A DNA stretch of 64,000 nt from an uncultured Bacilli bacterium (GCA_910588195.1 CAJUPN010000002.1:62001-126000); one strand, 5' to 3'; positions 33,787 to 43,460 are shown, counted from the first letter of the stretch. Notes: generated by a model from the letters alone, not told the origin. Program-made: numbers and translations.

Positions 33787-35547
33787 ATGAATAAATATAG
33801 AACACATTTAATTTCTTCACTTAAAGAAGATTTAAAAGGACAAGAAATTACTGTAAGCGGTTGGGTAGAAAATATACGTGACCATGGGGGAGTATTATTT
33901 CTTGATTTAAGAGATGAAAGCGGAACACTTCAAACAGTATCTAATGATGATAATATGTTTAAAGGAATTGCTAAAGAATCTGTTGTAAGACTTACAGGTT
34001 TTATAAGAGTGAGGGAAGAAGGTACTGAAAATCCTCGTTTAACAACAGGTAATATTGAACTTGTTGTATCTAAACTAGATATTTTAGGTGCCTCAGTTCA
34101 TGAATTACCATTTGAAATAATGTCATCAAAAAATACCAAAGATGATGTAAGACTTAAATATCGCTATCTTGATTTAAGAAATGATACAGTTAAAAACAAT
34201 ATTCTTCTTCGTTCTGAAATTCTTCATTTTTTAAGAAATAAAATGTATGATTTAGGATTTACAGAAGTACAAACACCAATTTTAACTGCTTCTTCACCAG
34301 AAGGTGCAAGAGATTTTGTAGTACCATCAAGACTTTTTAAAGGTAAATTTTATGCTCTTCCACAAGCACCACAAATTTATAAAGAATTATTAATGGTTGG
34401 AGGATTAGGAAAATATTTTCAAATAGCTCCATGCTTTAGAGATGAAGATGCTCGAGCAGACAGAACTTTAGAATTTTATCAATTAGATTTAGAAATGTCA
34501 TTTGTTGAAGAAGACGAAGTATTAAATATTGGAGAATCAATTTTCTATGATACATTCACTAAATTTTCTAAAAAAGAAGTAACAAAACCTCCTTTTAAAA
34601 GAATAGCTTACAAGGATTCAATGGAAATGTATGGAACTGATAAACCAGATTTAAGAAATCCATTAATTATAAAAGATGCTACTAAAACTTTAGAGAATAC
34701 TAGTTTTGGACCTTTTAAAAAATCTAACATCAAAGTAATAGTTGTTGATGATATAGGCACTTATTCTAACTCTTGGTTTAATGAAATAGTTGATTATGCA
34801 TCATCAATTGGAATGCCTGGAATTGGTTACATAACTCTTATGGAAGATGGAACATTTAAAGGACCTATTGATAAGTTTTTAAGCGAAGAAGAAAGAGTTA
34901 ACTTAATTAAAGAATTTAATATGAAAACTAATTCTGTAATGTTCTTTATTGCTAATAAAAGATTAAAAGTAGCACAAGAGTTTGCAGGTTTAATTCGTAA
35001 TGAATTAGGTCGTAAATTAGACTTATTAGATCCAAATAAATTAGAATTGTGTATCATTAATGATTTTCCAATGTTTGAAATTGATGAACAAACAAAAAAA
35101 TATAAATTCTGTCATAACCCATTTAGCTATCCTCATAATGGTATAAAAGATTATGAAGAGAAAAATCCTGAAGAAATACTTGCATATCAATTTGATTTTG
35201 TATGTAATGGGAATGAAATGGCTAGTGGTGCGATAAGAAATCACGATTTAGATTCACTTGCTAAGGGATTTGAAATAGTAGGATACACAAGAGACGAAGT
35301 TGAGTCACGCTTTAAATCAATATTTACAGCTTTCAAATATGGATGCCCACCTCACGGAGGTATGGCCCCTGGAATCGACCGTCTTATTATGTTAATTCAA
35401 GATGAACCTAACTTAAGAGAAGTTCAAGCTTTCCCAACAAGTGCTAGCGGAGCTGATTTAATGATGGGATCTCCAAGTACTCTTACAAGTGAACAATTAA
35501 ATGAACTTGGAATAAAATTTGAAATGGAGGATGAAGATAATGAATAA
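33787..35547 (+). CDS. aspS: Aspartyl-tRNA synthetase, bacterial type
   Basis: A 586-residue AspRS with the bacterial build: N-terminal OB domain (GWVENIRDHGGVLFLDLRD), class II core (motif 2 CFRDEDARADRTLEFYQLD), the inserted GAD domain (about residues 290-410) and motif 3 GMAPGIDRLIMLI. It is the second AspRS in the operon. AAAGGGGAG precedes the ATG. Its 3' end overlaps the start of gatC by 8 bases. Confidence 0.97.
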   Translation: MNKYRTHLISSLKEDLKGQEITVSGWVENIRDHGGVLFLDLRDESGTLQTVSNDDNMFKGIAKESVVRLTGFIRVREEGTENPRLTTGNIELVVSKLDILGASVHELPFEIMSSKNTKDDVRLKYRYLDLRNDTVKNNILLRSEILHFLRNKMYDLGFTEVQTPILTASSPEGARDFVVPSRLFKGKFYALPQAPQIYKELLMVGGLGKYFQIAPCFRDEDARADRTLEFYQLDLEMSFVEEDEVLNIGESIFYDTFTKFSKKEVTKPPFKRIAYKDSMEMYGTDKPDLRNPLIIKDATKTLENTSFGPFKKSNIKVIVVDDIGTYSNSWFNEIVDYASSIGMPGIGYITLMEDGTFKGPIDKFLSEEERVNLIKEFNMKTNSVMFFIANKRLKVAQEFAGLIRNELGRKLDLLDPNKLELCIINDFPMFEIDEQTKKYKFCHNPFSYPHNGIKDYEEKNPEEILAYQFDFVCNGNEMASGAIRNHDLDSLAKGFEIVGYTRDEVESRFKSIFTAFKYGCPPHGGMAPGIDRLIMLIQDEPNLREVQAFPTSASGADLMMGSPSTLTSEQLNELGIKFEMEDEDNE

Positions 35548-35839
35548 TGGATTTACTCCAGAAAAAATAGAAAAGTTAGCAGATCTTTTAATGATTGGGC
35601 TAAGTAATGAAGAAAAACAAATGGTATATGAAGAATTTGATTCAATAGATCATAATATAAATAAAATAAATGAAATAGAAGGTATAAAAAATATTAAACC
35701 TATGACACATACATTAGATGATTTTGTATGTACATTAAGAGAAGATATAGCTGATGAATCTATACCAGTAGAAGAATTACTAGACAATTGTGATGATACC
35801 GATGATGGTTGCGTATCAGTACCAAAGGTGGTGGGATAA
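35540..35839 (+). CDS. gatC: Asp/Glu-tRNA amidotransferase subunit C
   Basis: A 99-residue GatC, the small clamp of the GatCAB complex that converts Asp-tRNA-Asn or Glu-tRNA-Gln to the amide forms. Start at ATG 35540 with GGAGG upstream, inside the aspS end. EKLADLLMIGLSNEEKQMVYEEF and the acidic, hydrophobic-spaced tail fit the family. Sequence identity in this family is always low; the position before gatA supports the call. Its stop overlaps the gatA start. Confidence 0.88.
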   Translation: MNNGFTPEKIEKLADLLMIGLSNEEKQMVYEEFDSIDHNINKINEIEGIKNIKPMTHTLDDFVCTLREDIADESIPVEELLDNCDDTDDGCVSVPKVVG

Positions 35840-37308
35840 TGAAATATATGAAAAAATCAATAAGTGAGCTTCATGAAGATTTAAAACAAGGAACTGTAAC
35901 AAGTGAAGAATTAATAAATGAATCTTTAAAATTGTCTCATGCTTTGCAAGAAGAATGTAATGCCTTTGTTACAATCTTAGATGATGCAAAACCAGTAAAT
36001 ATTACAGACTCATTACTATCAGGAATACCATATGGTGTAAAAGATAATTATTCTACAAAAGGAATCCTAACAACTGGTTCATCTAATACTTTAAAAGATT
36101 ATGTTCCATTCTATACTGCAACTTCTGTATTAAACTTAGAAAAAGAAGGAGCAGTTCCAGTAAATAAAACAGTACTTGATGAATTTGGTATGGGAGGAAC
36201 AGGAACAACTGGACACACTGGAGTAGTTTTAAATCCTTGGGATAAAACTCGTATGTGCGCAGGATCCTCAGCAGGATCGGCTGCCGCCGTAGCTGCGGGA
36301 GTATATCCTTACGCATTAGGATCAGATTCAGGAGATTCAATTCGTAAGCCAGCTGCTTATTGTGGAATAGTTGGATTTAAACCAACTTATGGACTTATTT
36401 CACGTTATGGATTATTTGCTTATGCCTCTAGTTTAGATCATTGTGGTTGCTTTGCAAGAAATGTTAGAGATATTGCTATAGTAATTGATGCAATGAAGGG
36501 TATAGATAAAAACGATATGACTTCTTGGGACTCAAGTAACATTCATTTAAATAATGATTTAACTGATGAAGTTTCTGGTAAGAAATTATGTTATATAAAA
36601 GAATTATGCAATATAGAAAATTATCCAAACGCCTCAGAAGAATTAAAAAATCATTTATTAAACTTTAAAGAAACATTAAGAAAATGTGAAAGCATTGGTC
36701 TTACTGTTGAAGAAGTCTCTATAGATAAGAAAATTCTTGATGCGATTCCTTCAGTTTATAATGTTATTGCTTTTGCCGAAGCAACAAGTAATATGTCAAA
36801 TTTAACAGGCTTTATCTTTGGACCAAGAGGTGAAGGAGATAATTATGCGGACATGATGAAAGATCATCGTACTAAAGGTTTTTCTTCCCTTATAAAAAGA
36901 CGTTTTATAATAGGATCATATGTCCTTCAAGCAGAAAATCAAGAAAGATATTTCATAAATGCTCAAAGAGTTAGAAGATTAATTGTCGATAAAATAAAAG
37001 AATTATTTACTAAATATGATGGATTAATCTTACCTGTTGGAACAGGTCCAGCTAAAAAATTAGATGGTTCTACAATCGTTAATGAAGAAGAAATAGCTTT
37101 AGATGAGCATCTACAAATTGGTGATTTTGGAGGATTTCCTTCTATAACAATACCTAACGGTTTTATTAATGGTTTACCAGTTGGTGTTAATATTACTGGA
37201 AATTGCTATGATGATCAAAACGTTTTAAATATAGCTTATGCTTTAGAAAAAACTATGGACTATAAAGATCAAATCGCACCAATATTAGGAGGTGGAGATA
37301 GTGAGTAA
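35839..37308 (+). CDS. gatA: Asp/Glu-tRNA amidotransferase subunit A
   Basis: A 489-residue amidase-signature protein that frees ammonia from glutamine for GatB. The Ser-cisSer-Lys triad regions are present: GVKDNYSTKG (Lys), GSSAGSAAAVAAG (cis-Ser) and SDSGDSIRKPAAYCG (nucleophile Ser). The last reads GDS and RKP where many GatA proteins have GGS and RQP, a change I recall from some other low-GC relatives. Start at ATG 35839, one base overlapping the gatC stop, with AAAGGTGG upstream. Confidence 0.96.
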   Translation: MKYMKKSISELHEDLKQGTVTSEELINESLKLSHALQEECNAFVTILDDAKPVNITDSLLSGIPYGVKDNYSTKGILTTGSSNTLKDYVPFYTATSVLNLEKEGAVPVNKTVLDEFGMGGTGTTGHTGVVLNPWDKTRMCAGSSAGSAAAVAAGVYPYALGSDSGDSIRKPAAYCGIVGFKPTYGLISRYGLFAYASSLDHCGCFARNVRDIAIVIDAMKGIDKNDMTSWDSSNIHLNNDLTDEVSGKKLCYIKELCNIENYPNASEELKNHLLNFKETLRKCESIGLTVEEVSIDKKILDAIPSVYNVIAFAEATSNMSNLTGFIFGPRGEGDNYADMMKDHRTKGFSSLIKRRFIIGSYVLQAENQERYFINAQRVRRLIVDKIKELFTKYDGLILPVGTGPAKKLDGSTIVNEEEIALDEHLQIGDFGGFPSITIPNGFINGLPVGVNITGNCYDDQNVLNIAYALEKTMDYKDQIAPILGGGDSE

Positions 37309-38743
37309 ATATAAAGTAACAATTGGTCTTGAAATGCACTGTGAAGTATCAGAGACAAATTCAAAAGTATTTTCAAGTTCTAAAAACGAATATACCGATA
37401 TTCCAAACTCTAATGTAAGACCTTATGATATGGGATTTCCAGGGGTTTTACCAGTTTTAAATAAAGAAGCTGTTAGAATGAGTCTAATGATGAGCGAAAT
37501 TTTAAATTGCCGTCAACCAGAATATATGTACTTTGAACGAAAAAATTATTATTATCCTGATATGCCTAAGAATTACCAAATTACTCAAAATCCTCCAGAA
37601 GATTGTGTAGGTATGGGTGGCTACATTGACATTATTAGAGAAGATGGATCAAGTTTTAGAGTAGATATAGATAATATCCATTTAGAAGAAGATGCAGCAA
37701 GAATGACTCATCTTTATGATACATCAATAATAGATTATAATCGTGCTGCAGTTCCTTTACTTGAATTAGTAACTGGGCCATGTTTACATTCTGCTGATGA
37801 TGCTGTTTCTTTCCTTGAATATATCAGAGCTATTTATCAATATTGTGGTATTTCCGAAGCAGACTCTAAAAAAGGACAAATAAGATGTGATGTAAATGTC
37901 TCGATTTCTGATGATGATACTCTAGGAACAAAAGTTGAAATGAAAAATGTTAATTCATTTAGTGGAGTTCATGATGCAATTGAATATGAAATTAGAAGAC
38001 AAACTGAATTAAAAGATGCTGGAAGATATGATGAAGTAGAACAAGAAACTAGACGTTGGGATGAAGAATCTGGAACAACTATTCGTATGCGTAGTAAAGT
38101 TGATGCTATTGATTATAAATATTTTGTTGATCCAAATATTCCTAAATTTAAAATTACTAAAGAATGGCTAGAAGAAATAAGAAATAGTATACCTGAATTA
38201 CCATATGAACGAAAAGAAAAATATATTAGTAGTTATGGCTTAACAGATTATGATGCTGGAATTTTAATTAAAGATATTAATATAGCCAAGTATTTTGAAA
38301 AGTGCATCGAATTAGGAAGTGATGCTAAAATGGCTGCAAACTGGATTACCAGCAATATTTTAGGTTATACTTATAAACACGAAATAGGAATTCAATATTT
38401 ATATTTAACTCCAGAAAGACTTAATGTAATTATTTCTTCAATTAAAGATGGGAAAATATCTTCTAAACAAGCTAAAGAGTTATTTTTTATGACTCTTGAA
38501 AGAGAAGAAGAACCTGATGAAATAATGAAAAAAGAAGGAATTGAGCAAATAAGTGATGATGGAGCAATAATTACTGTTATTACTGAAGTGCTTAATGAAA
38601 ATAAATCTCAAATTGAAGAATATAAAAATGGTAAAACAAATATGTTCGATTATTTTGTTGGACAAGTTATGAAAAAAACTAGAGGACAAGCTAATCCTGT
38701 CAAAGTTAAAGAAGTGTTAACTAATGAATTAAGCAAGAGATAA
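37301..38743 (+). CDS. gatB: Asp/Glu-tRNA amidotransferase subunit B
   Basis: A 480-residue GatB, which phosphorylates and amidates the aminoacyl group on tRNA. Signatures are VTIGLEMHCEV at the start, YPDMPKNYQITQ, MNVNSF-type KVEMKNVNSFSG, and the helical tail with YqeY-like domain ending KTRGQANPVKVKEVL. I take the GTG at 37301 as start, since AGGAGG (37287-37292) fits it and it lies inside the gatA end. The operon ends here with a strong terminator. Confidence 0.96.
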   Translation: MSKYKVTIGLEMHCEVSETNSKVFSSSKNEYTDIPNSNVRPYDMGFPGVLPVLNKEAVRMSLMMSEILNCRQPEYMYFERKNYYYPDMPKNYQITQNPPEDCVGMGGYIDIIREDGSSFRVDIDNIHLEEDAARMTHLYDTSIIDYNRAAVPLLELVTGPCLHSADDAVSFLEYIRAIYQYCGISEADSKKGQIRCDVNVSISDDDTLGTKVEMKNVNSFSGVHDAIEYEIRRQTELKDAGRYDEVEQETRRWDEESGTTIRMRSKVDAIDYKYFVDPNIPKFKITKEWLEEIRNSIPELPYERKEKYISSYGLTDYDAGILIKDINIAKYFEKCIELGSDAKMAANWITSNILGYTYKHEIGIQYLYLTPERLNVIISSIKDGKISSKQAKELFFMTLEREEEPDEIMKKEGIEQISDDGAIITVITEVLNENKSQIEEYKNGKTNMFDYFVGQVMKKTRGQANPVKVKEVLTNELSKR

Positions 38744-38756
38744 TCTCTTGCTTTTT
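38731..38756 (+). terminator. Intrinsic terminator after gatB
   Basis: AGCAAGAGA (38732-38740) pairs with TCTCTTGCT (38744-38752) around a 3-base loop, then a T run. It includes the gatB stop codon. Confidence 0.88.
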
Positions 38757-38823
38757 AGTGACTTTTTTTTCTATTTATGGTAGTATTACTATATAGTAGA
38801 ATAAAAAGAGGAGAATAGAAAAT

Positions 38824-40473
38824 ATGAAACATTATTTTAAAATAGTAGTTTTATTAATAATTAGTTTTATACCATTTAATACATATGCATATACATTAAC
38901 CTGTGAAGGTACTTCCTACCAAATTGACGATACTTTTTCTTGTAAAATCAGTGGTGAATTAGGAGTATATGATAAATTATCAGGCACTATTACTAGTAGT
39001 GAATTTTTATCTTGTAATAGAATAGCTCTATCCCCAGGGTTAAATGTTTTAAATAGCAGTCTAGATAACTTTTTTGATTTAACAGGGACGGCAAGTACCA
39101 ACGATTTAATAACTTTATCATGCAAAGTAATAAAAAATCCTTTGGAAACAACTAACGCAACTGTAGCTATAGAAGATTTTACATACCATTTAAAAGATAG
39201 TGGAGTAGATGAAGCAAAAGAGATTTTAAGAAGTGATTATATAAAAATAGAGCCTAAAAATGAAGAAGAACCTACTGATAGTAAACCAAGAGATATTTCA
39301 GATCCTTCAATTCGTCCAAGAAGATTAACATCTAAAGAATTAAATGTTACTTTTTCACAATTTATTACGGAATATAGTGTAGAGGTATTATATGATGTTG
39401 AGGAAGTTAATTTTGACTATGAATTAAATGATCCAACTTCAACTTTAAGAATTGAAGGAAACACAAAACTTCAAGTCGGGAACAATGTTATCGATATTTA
39501 TATTACAAAAGCCGATGGAAGCAAAACAGCATGCTATACATTCAATGTTGAAAGACTAGCAAGAGGAGAAGAGATATATTACCCAGAAAGTGATTCAACA
39601 TTAAAAAGTATGCTTGTTCCAGGGTATGCAATTGGTTTTGATCCGAATATTTTCGAATATAAAATTCATCTTACTAGAGATGTTTCATCAATAAACATTA
39701 ATACAATACCAAATTATGAGAAAGCAATTGTTTCTATTTCAGGAACTGATAACTTAAAAAATGGCGATATCATTGCTGTTGAAGTTACTAGTGCTGATGA
39801 AACTAGCAAGACCACTTACCGAATAAAAATTACCAAAGATGCCCCTAAAAAAGACTACTCTGGAATTATTTTTATGACATTACTTGGATGCGGATTAATC
39901 GGAACTATTATTATGTTCATAGTGACATCACAAAAAAGAAAAAATGATCCACTTCTTAATATTAAGAATGATAAAAGAAAAATAAATAAAGGTAAGAAAT
40001 TTGATTCATCCGTTGTTCCAACAAGCCAAACAAATGAAAATAATTCTAGTGAAACTACTGAAGAAGAAAAAATCAACTCAATTAATTTGGCTTCAGAAAA
40101 TATAGCAACACCTATTCAAACAGAAAAAATAGTAGACCCTTCATTTAATCAAGTAAGTTCAGTTGCTACAACAGTTGATTTAACTACAAATGTTGCACCA
40201 ACACCAATAAAGAGTGAAACTCAATTAAATGAAAATAATCCAAATAATGATGTAGTAAACCAATTAAATACCCAAACTACACCAATTACTAATTATTCTA
40301 ATAATCAAAATTTAGAGATTCCTGAAAATCAAATAACAAGTGTTAACCAAGTAACACAAAATGTTTCCCAACCAAATCAACCAAATCCTTATAGCCATGA
40401 AACATCTTCTCAAAATCTTGAGAATCTGAATCAAACAAATGAGTCGTTATACGGTAATAATCAAAATCAATAA
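38824..40473 (+). CDS. Type I membrane protein with cadherin-like beta-sandwich domains and Asn/Gln-rich tail
   Basis: A 549-residue surface protein. A signal peptide (residues 1-22, ending NTYA-Y) leads into an extracellular part with two Cys-containing segments (TCEG, FSCKISG, LSCNR, LSCKV). Two repeats resembling cadherin-like beta-sandwich domains follow (about 170-245 and 255-335, each ending in a TYRIKITKD- or CYTFNVER-type strand). One membrane helix lies at about 346-368 (GIIFMTLLGCGLIGTIIMF), followed by a basic stop-transfer and a roughly 180-residue cytoplasmic tail of low complexity rich in Asn, Gln, Thr and Ser. No sortase motif. Function unknown; GAGGAG precedes the ATG. Confidence 0.75.
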   Translation: MKHYFKIVVLLIISFIPFNTYAYTLTCEGTSYQIDDTFSCKISGELGVYDKLSGTITSSEFLSCNRIALSPGLNVLNSSLDNFFDLTGTASTNDLITLSCKVIKNPLETTNATVAIEDFTYHLKDSGVDEAKEILRSDYIKIEPKNEEEPTDSKPRDISDPSIRPRRLTSKELNVTFSQFITEYSVEVLYDVEEVNFDYELNDPTSTLRIEGNTKLQVGNNVIDIYITKADGSKTACYTFNVERLARGEEIYYPESDSTLKSMLVPGYAIGFDPNIFEYKIHLTRDVSSININTIPNYEKAIVSISGTDNLKNGDIIAVEVTSADETSKTTYRIKITKDAPKKDYSGIIFMTLLGCGLIGTIIMFIVTSQKRKNDPLLNIKNDKRKINKGKKFDSSVVPTSQTNENNSSETTEEEKINSINLASENIATPIQTEKIVDPSFNQVSSVATTVDLTTNVAPTPIKSETQLNENNPNNDVVNQLNTQTTPITNYSNNQNLEIPENQITSVNQVTQNVSQPNQPNPYSHETSSQNLENLNQTNESLYGNNQNQ

Positions 40474-40497
40474 AGTGCAACAAAATGTTGCATTTTT
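40473..40497 (+). terminator. Intrinsic terminator after cadherin-like gene
   Basis: TGCAACA (40476-40482) pairs with TGTTGCA (40486-40492) around three A, followed by five T. Confidence 0.82.
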
Positions 40498-40540
40498 ATA
40501 TGTCTATATAATATAATTAATCTAAACATTGGAGGATAAC

Positions 40541-41596
40541 ATGAAGTATTATTTAGGCTATTATAAAAATCCAAGATATATACCAATTAAAGATTCTAAA
40601 ATTGGGGACAACCTAACTGATATAGTTGGTTTTACGACTCAATTTTCAACCATAAATGAAATAAAAGCATATTTATATTCCGAAAACTTGATACCAAGTC
40701 CTAATGTATATATAAATTATGTTATCGAAAAAGGAACTAAAGACCTACGTGTATACTATGTAATTAATTCGACTGATAAAATTTATACTTCAGAATCAAA
40801 ACAGTTCTTTACTCTGACATCAATAAAAGAATATTTAGTACAAGAAGGCGAAGAACCTGACTTTGTCATGTTTCTATGTTACAAATACATAATAAAATTT
40901 GGTTATCTAAAAAGAATGATAAATTATCTTTTTTATTTAGATATAAATTCTTTAATATATGTTTTAAAAGAACTAAAAAGCGCTCAATTAAGTAGTGCTG
41001 CTATAGAAAAAATAGAGAGTATCCTTAATTACTTAAGTCAAAAAGGTGAATATGCTAGCCAAGATATACTTGAAGGATTAATAGAATCTTTTTATCAAGC
41101 AGTTTCTTATAATACATATGATGTCGCAAATATGTATACTTTATTGAAAGGATACGTTAAATTTAGGAATATACCAGCAATGAACGACCTTTCTAATTGG
41201 CTACAAACATGTATAATAAACCGTAAAAAAGGTTATAAAGAAAACTATATTTCCAACGATGGAATAGAATTAAATACTATAATAAATGAATTTTTCAATA
41301 ATTTAATTTACTATTTTGATTATGATAAAAAAGCGTACAAAATGGAAAATGGTTCTAGAAAAAAGAATATAAGAGAGCTTTTTGATCTTGGTGTATTTAT
41401 TGAAGAATATTATAGTTCTTTATATGAAGAATATATAGAATCTCTTAAAAAGAATGAGAATGGTTGTCAAACGATCCAAAATACAGTTGATGAAATAGAT
41501 GAAGAAGATGAACCTGAAGAATTTTTGGAAGAAGAAGATTTTATAAGAATGGGACAAACTTCAGAAGAAGCTGGCTACAACTTAAGGTTTAGGTAG
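40541..41596 (+). CDS. Hypothetical soluble protein with acidic C-terminus
   Basis: A 351-residue protein. GGAGG lies 6 bases before the ATG at 40541, and a TATAAT box at 40512-40517. It starts with a Tyr-rich stretch (MKYYLGYYKNP), has a mainly helical middle (about 120-300) and ends in a Glu/Asp-rich segment (DEIDEEDEPEEFLEEEDF). No signal peptide or membrane helix. No family recognised. It is 6 bases from the Xer recombinase gene and probably co-transcribed, but a functional tie is not evident. Confidence 0.55.
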   Translation: MKYYLGYYKNPRYIPIKDSKIGDNLTDIVGFTTQFSTINEIKAYLYSENLIPSPNVYINYVIEKGTKDLRVYYVINSTDKIYTSESKQFFTLTSIKEYLVQEGEEPDFVMFLCYKYIIKFGYLKRMINYLFYLDINSLIYVLKELKSAQLSSAAIEKIESILNYLSQKGEYASQDILEGLIESFYQAVSYNTYDVANMYTLLKGYVKFRNIPAMNDLSNWLQTCIINRKKGYKENYISNDGIELNTIINEFFNNLIYYFDYDKKAYKMENGSRKKNIRELFDLGVFIEEYYSSLYEEYIESLKKNENGCQTIQNTVDEIDEEDEPEEFLEEEDFIRMGQTSEEAGYNLRFR

Positions 41597-41602
41597 AAAG
41601 AT

Positions 41603-42493
41603 ATGAATGAATACATCGAAAAATTTATTGAATATATTAGATTTCAAAGAAATTATTCTAATAATACTGAGATTAATTATTCAATTGACTTAGAAGAATT
41701 TAATAACTATTTAAATGAACATGAAATAAAATTTAAAGACATTTCATATCGTGAGATAAGTTTCTATACAAAATATTTAAAAGAAGAAAGAAAATTAGAA
41801 CCTTCAAGTATTAACAGACATCTTTCTGCATTAAGAAGTTTTTATAATTATCTTTTAAATCAAGAGGTAATTAATTCTAATCCCTTTAAACTAATTAGTG
41901 GTCCAAAAAAATCAATCAACCTACCAAATTATATGAAATATTCTGAATTTGAAACAATGATTGAAACCTGTGATGAAACACCACTTGGAATTAGAAATAT
42001 AGCTATTTTAGAACTTCTTTTAGCAACTGGTGCAAGAATAGGTGAATTAATTGAAATAAAATTAAATGACATTAATTTTAACGAGCGAGAAATAAAAGTA
42101 CTAGGAAAAGGGAATAAAGAAAGAATCTGCTATTTTAACGAGCACGCCTTAGTCTCCTTAAAAAGATATATAGAAGAAAGTAGATCTAAACTTTTAAAAA
42201 ACAAAACTAGTGATTACTTATTTATTAATCATGTAGGAAATCATCTAACAGATAGAGGAGTTAGAACAATAATAGATGCAATCATAAAAAAAAGCTCACT
42301 AAACGCTAAAATCACACCCCATACATTTAGACATACATTTGCTACAATGTTATTAAATGCAGGATGTGATTTAAAAAGTGTTCAAGAGCTGCTTGGTCAT
42401 GTTAATTTAAGTACTACGAGTATATATACCCATGTTACAAATGACAGAATTAGAGATATTTATCTTCATACTCATCCTAGAAGTAAAAAGTGA
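41603..42493 (+). CDS. xerD: Tyrosine recombinase XerD/XerC type
   Basis: A 296-residue tyrosine recombinase of the size and sequence of the Xer proteins that resolve chromosome dimers at dif. The full catalytic set is present with Xer spacing: R145, K169, H240, R243, H266 and nucleophile Y275, in GARIGEL, GKGNKER, HTFRHTFAT and LGHVNLSTTSIYTHV. No nearby phage or integron features, so a housekeeping role is likely. Whether it is XerC or XerD cannot be settled here. The last 22 bases overlap the convergent gerM-like gene. Confidence 0.88.
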   Translation: MNEYIEKFIEYIRFQRNYSNNTEINYSIDLEEFNNYLNEHEIKFKDISYREISFYTKYLKEERKLEPSSINRHLSALRSFYNYLLNQEVINSNPFKLISGPKKSINLPNYMKYSEFETMIETCDETPLGIRNIAILELLLATGARIGELIEIKLNDINFNEREIKVLGKGNKERICYFNEHALVSLKRYIEESRSKLLKNKTSDYLFINHVGNHLTDRGVRTIIDAIIKKSSLNAKITPHTFRHTFATMLLNAGCDLKSVQELLGHVNLSTTSIYTHVTNDRIRDIYLHTHPRSKK

Positions 42494-43401
42494 GTATTAA
42501 TTATATTATCTTTTACTGAATACATAACTGTTTCAATTCCTTGATAAGAGTCTTTGATAGAAAGATTAATAGAGTAGACTACCTCTTCAACAATATTTTG
42601 ACTTATTATATCACCAAATATTGATTCATCAAAATTTAAAAAAAGAGATTTATCTAATAATTCATAATTTATAAGTTTAGTTTCACTATTCATATAATTT
42701 ACAATATTTGAATTGTAAGTGTTTGAACTTTCTAATTCATCAATTATAATCTCTATTTTTTCTTTTTCAGAATTTGTATATTTAGTTACAGGTATATAAT
42801 ACTTTAAACCATTTTTTAATGCTGGAAAATATACAGTTGTAGAAGTCACACCATCTAAAGAATCTAAATCATATATTTTATTTATTTTAAAAGTTCTATC
42901 AAGTAAAGATGGCACTTTTTTTAATGAATGAGGTAACTTCTGTAAAAGAATATTTTCGACTTTTATAGTAACAGTATTTATTTCTTTTAAAGCTGTAATG
43001 CTGTAAACAATAGCTTCAATAAGCTTTTCCTCAGTTTCTTCATCCACATCTAAAAAGTTTTTTGAGAAATCTAAAGTTGCATTATCACCAATAATTTCTA
43101 AATTTAAAAGCTTTGTATCTTCAGGTATTATAGGGCTGAATCCTTCTCTAATATTTTGTCGGTCTTTATTGATAGTTAAAATATCAATTATTTCTTTAAT
43201 TATATCTTCATTATTTGTAGCAGCATAAGTAATATCAAGTCTTGATAAAAACATATTATCATCAAGCATATAAATAACTCCTTTACTTACTTGATGCTCT
43301 GTTTTTACATTTTTATTTACCGGATAAATACGTAGAATTTGAATTATTATTAAACATAAAAAAACTATACTAAAATTTCTAATTATTTTAACTTTAAGCA
43401 T
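42472..43401 (-). CDS. gerM: GerM-like spore protein with two GerMN domains
   Basis: A 309-residue lipoprotein-free, membrane-anchored protein: one N-terminal helix (FSIVFLCLIIIQILRIY) then two copies of the GerMN domain (about 40-160 and 195-300). Both copies share the TLDFSKNF- or FLNFDESIFG-type strand and an EEKLIEAIVYSITAL- or NIVEEVVYSINLS-type helix. In Bacillus GerM helps the engulfment/forespore channel and germination. The gene is downstream of gerE on the same strand, separated by a terminator, matching the Bacillus neighbourhood of gerE and gerM. It is convergent with xerD and overlaps it by 22 bases. Confidence 0.82.
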   Translation of the reverse strand: MLKVKIIRNFSIVFLCLIIIQILRIYPVNKNVKTEHQVSKGVIYMLDDNMFLSRLDITYAATNNEDIIKEIIDILTINKDRQNIREGFSPIIPEDTKLLNLEIIGDNATLDFSKNFLDVDEETEEKLIEAIVYSITALKEINTVTIKVENILLQKLPHSLKKVPSLLDRTFKINKIYDLDSLDGVTSTTVYFPALKNGLKYYIPVTKYTNSEKEKIEIIIDELESSNTYNSNIVNYMNSETKLINYELLDKSLFLNFDESIFGDIISQNIVEEVVYSINLSIKDSYQGIETVMYSVKDNIINTHFLLLG

Positions 43402-43430
43402 AAAACACCTCTAATTAACTATATGCACAA

Positions 43431-43460
43431 ATAAAAAAATAAGTCGTTTAGCGACTTATT
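43431..43460 (-). terminator. Intrinsic terminator after gerE
   Basis: AATAAGTCG (43438-43446) pairs with CGACTTATT (43452-43460). Read on the minus strand a run of T residues follows. It overlaps the gerE stop codon. Confidence 0.82.

Noticed and set aside
36241..36360. GatA nucleophile region reads GDS...RKP instead of GGS...RQP, suggesting an inactive amidase
   Set aside because: All three catalytic residues are present, and I recall the same variant from other low-GC bacteria with working GatCAB; not treated as a defect.
39855..40076. A hydrophobic minus-strand frame opposite the membrane helix of the cadherin-like protein
   Set aside because: It mirrors the coding bias of the real gene and has no start signal.
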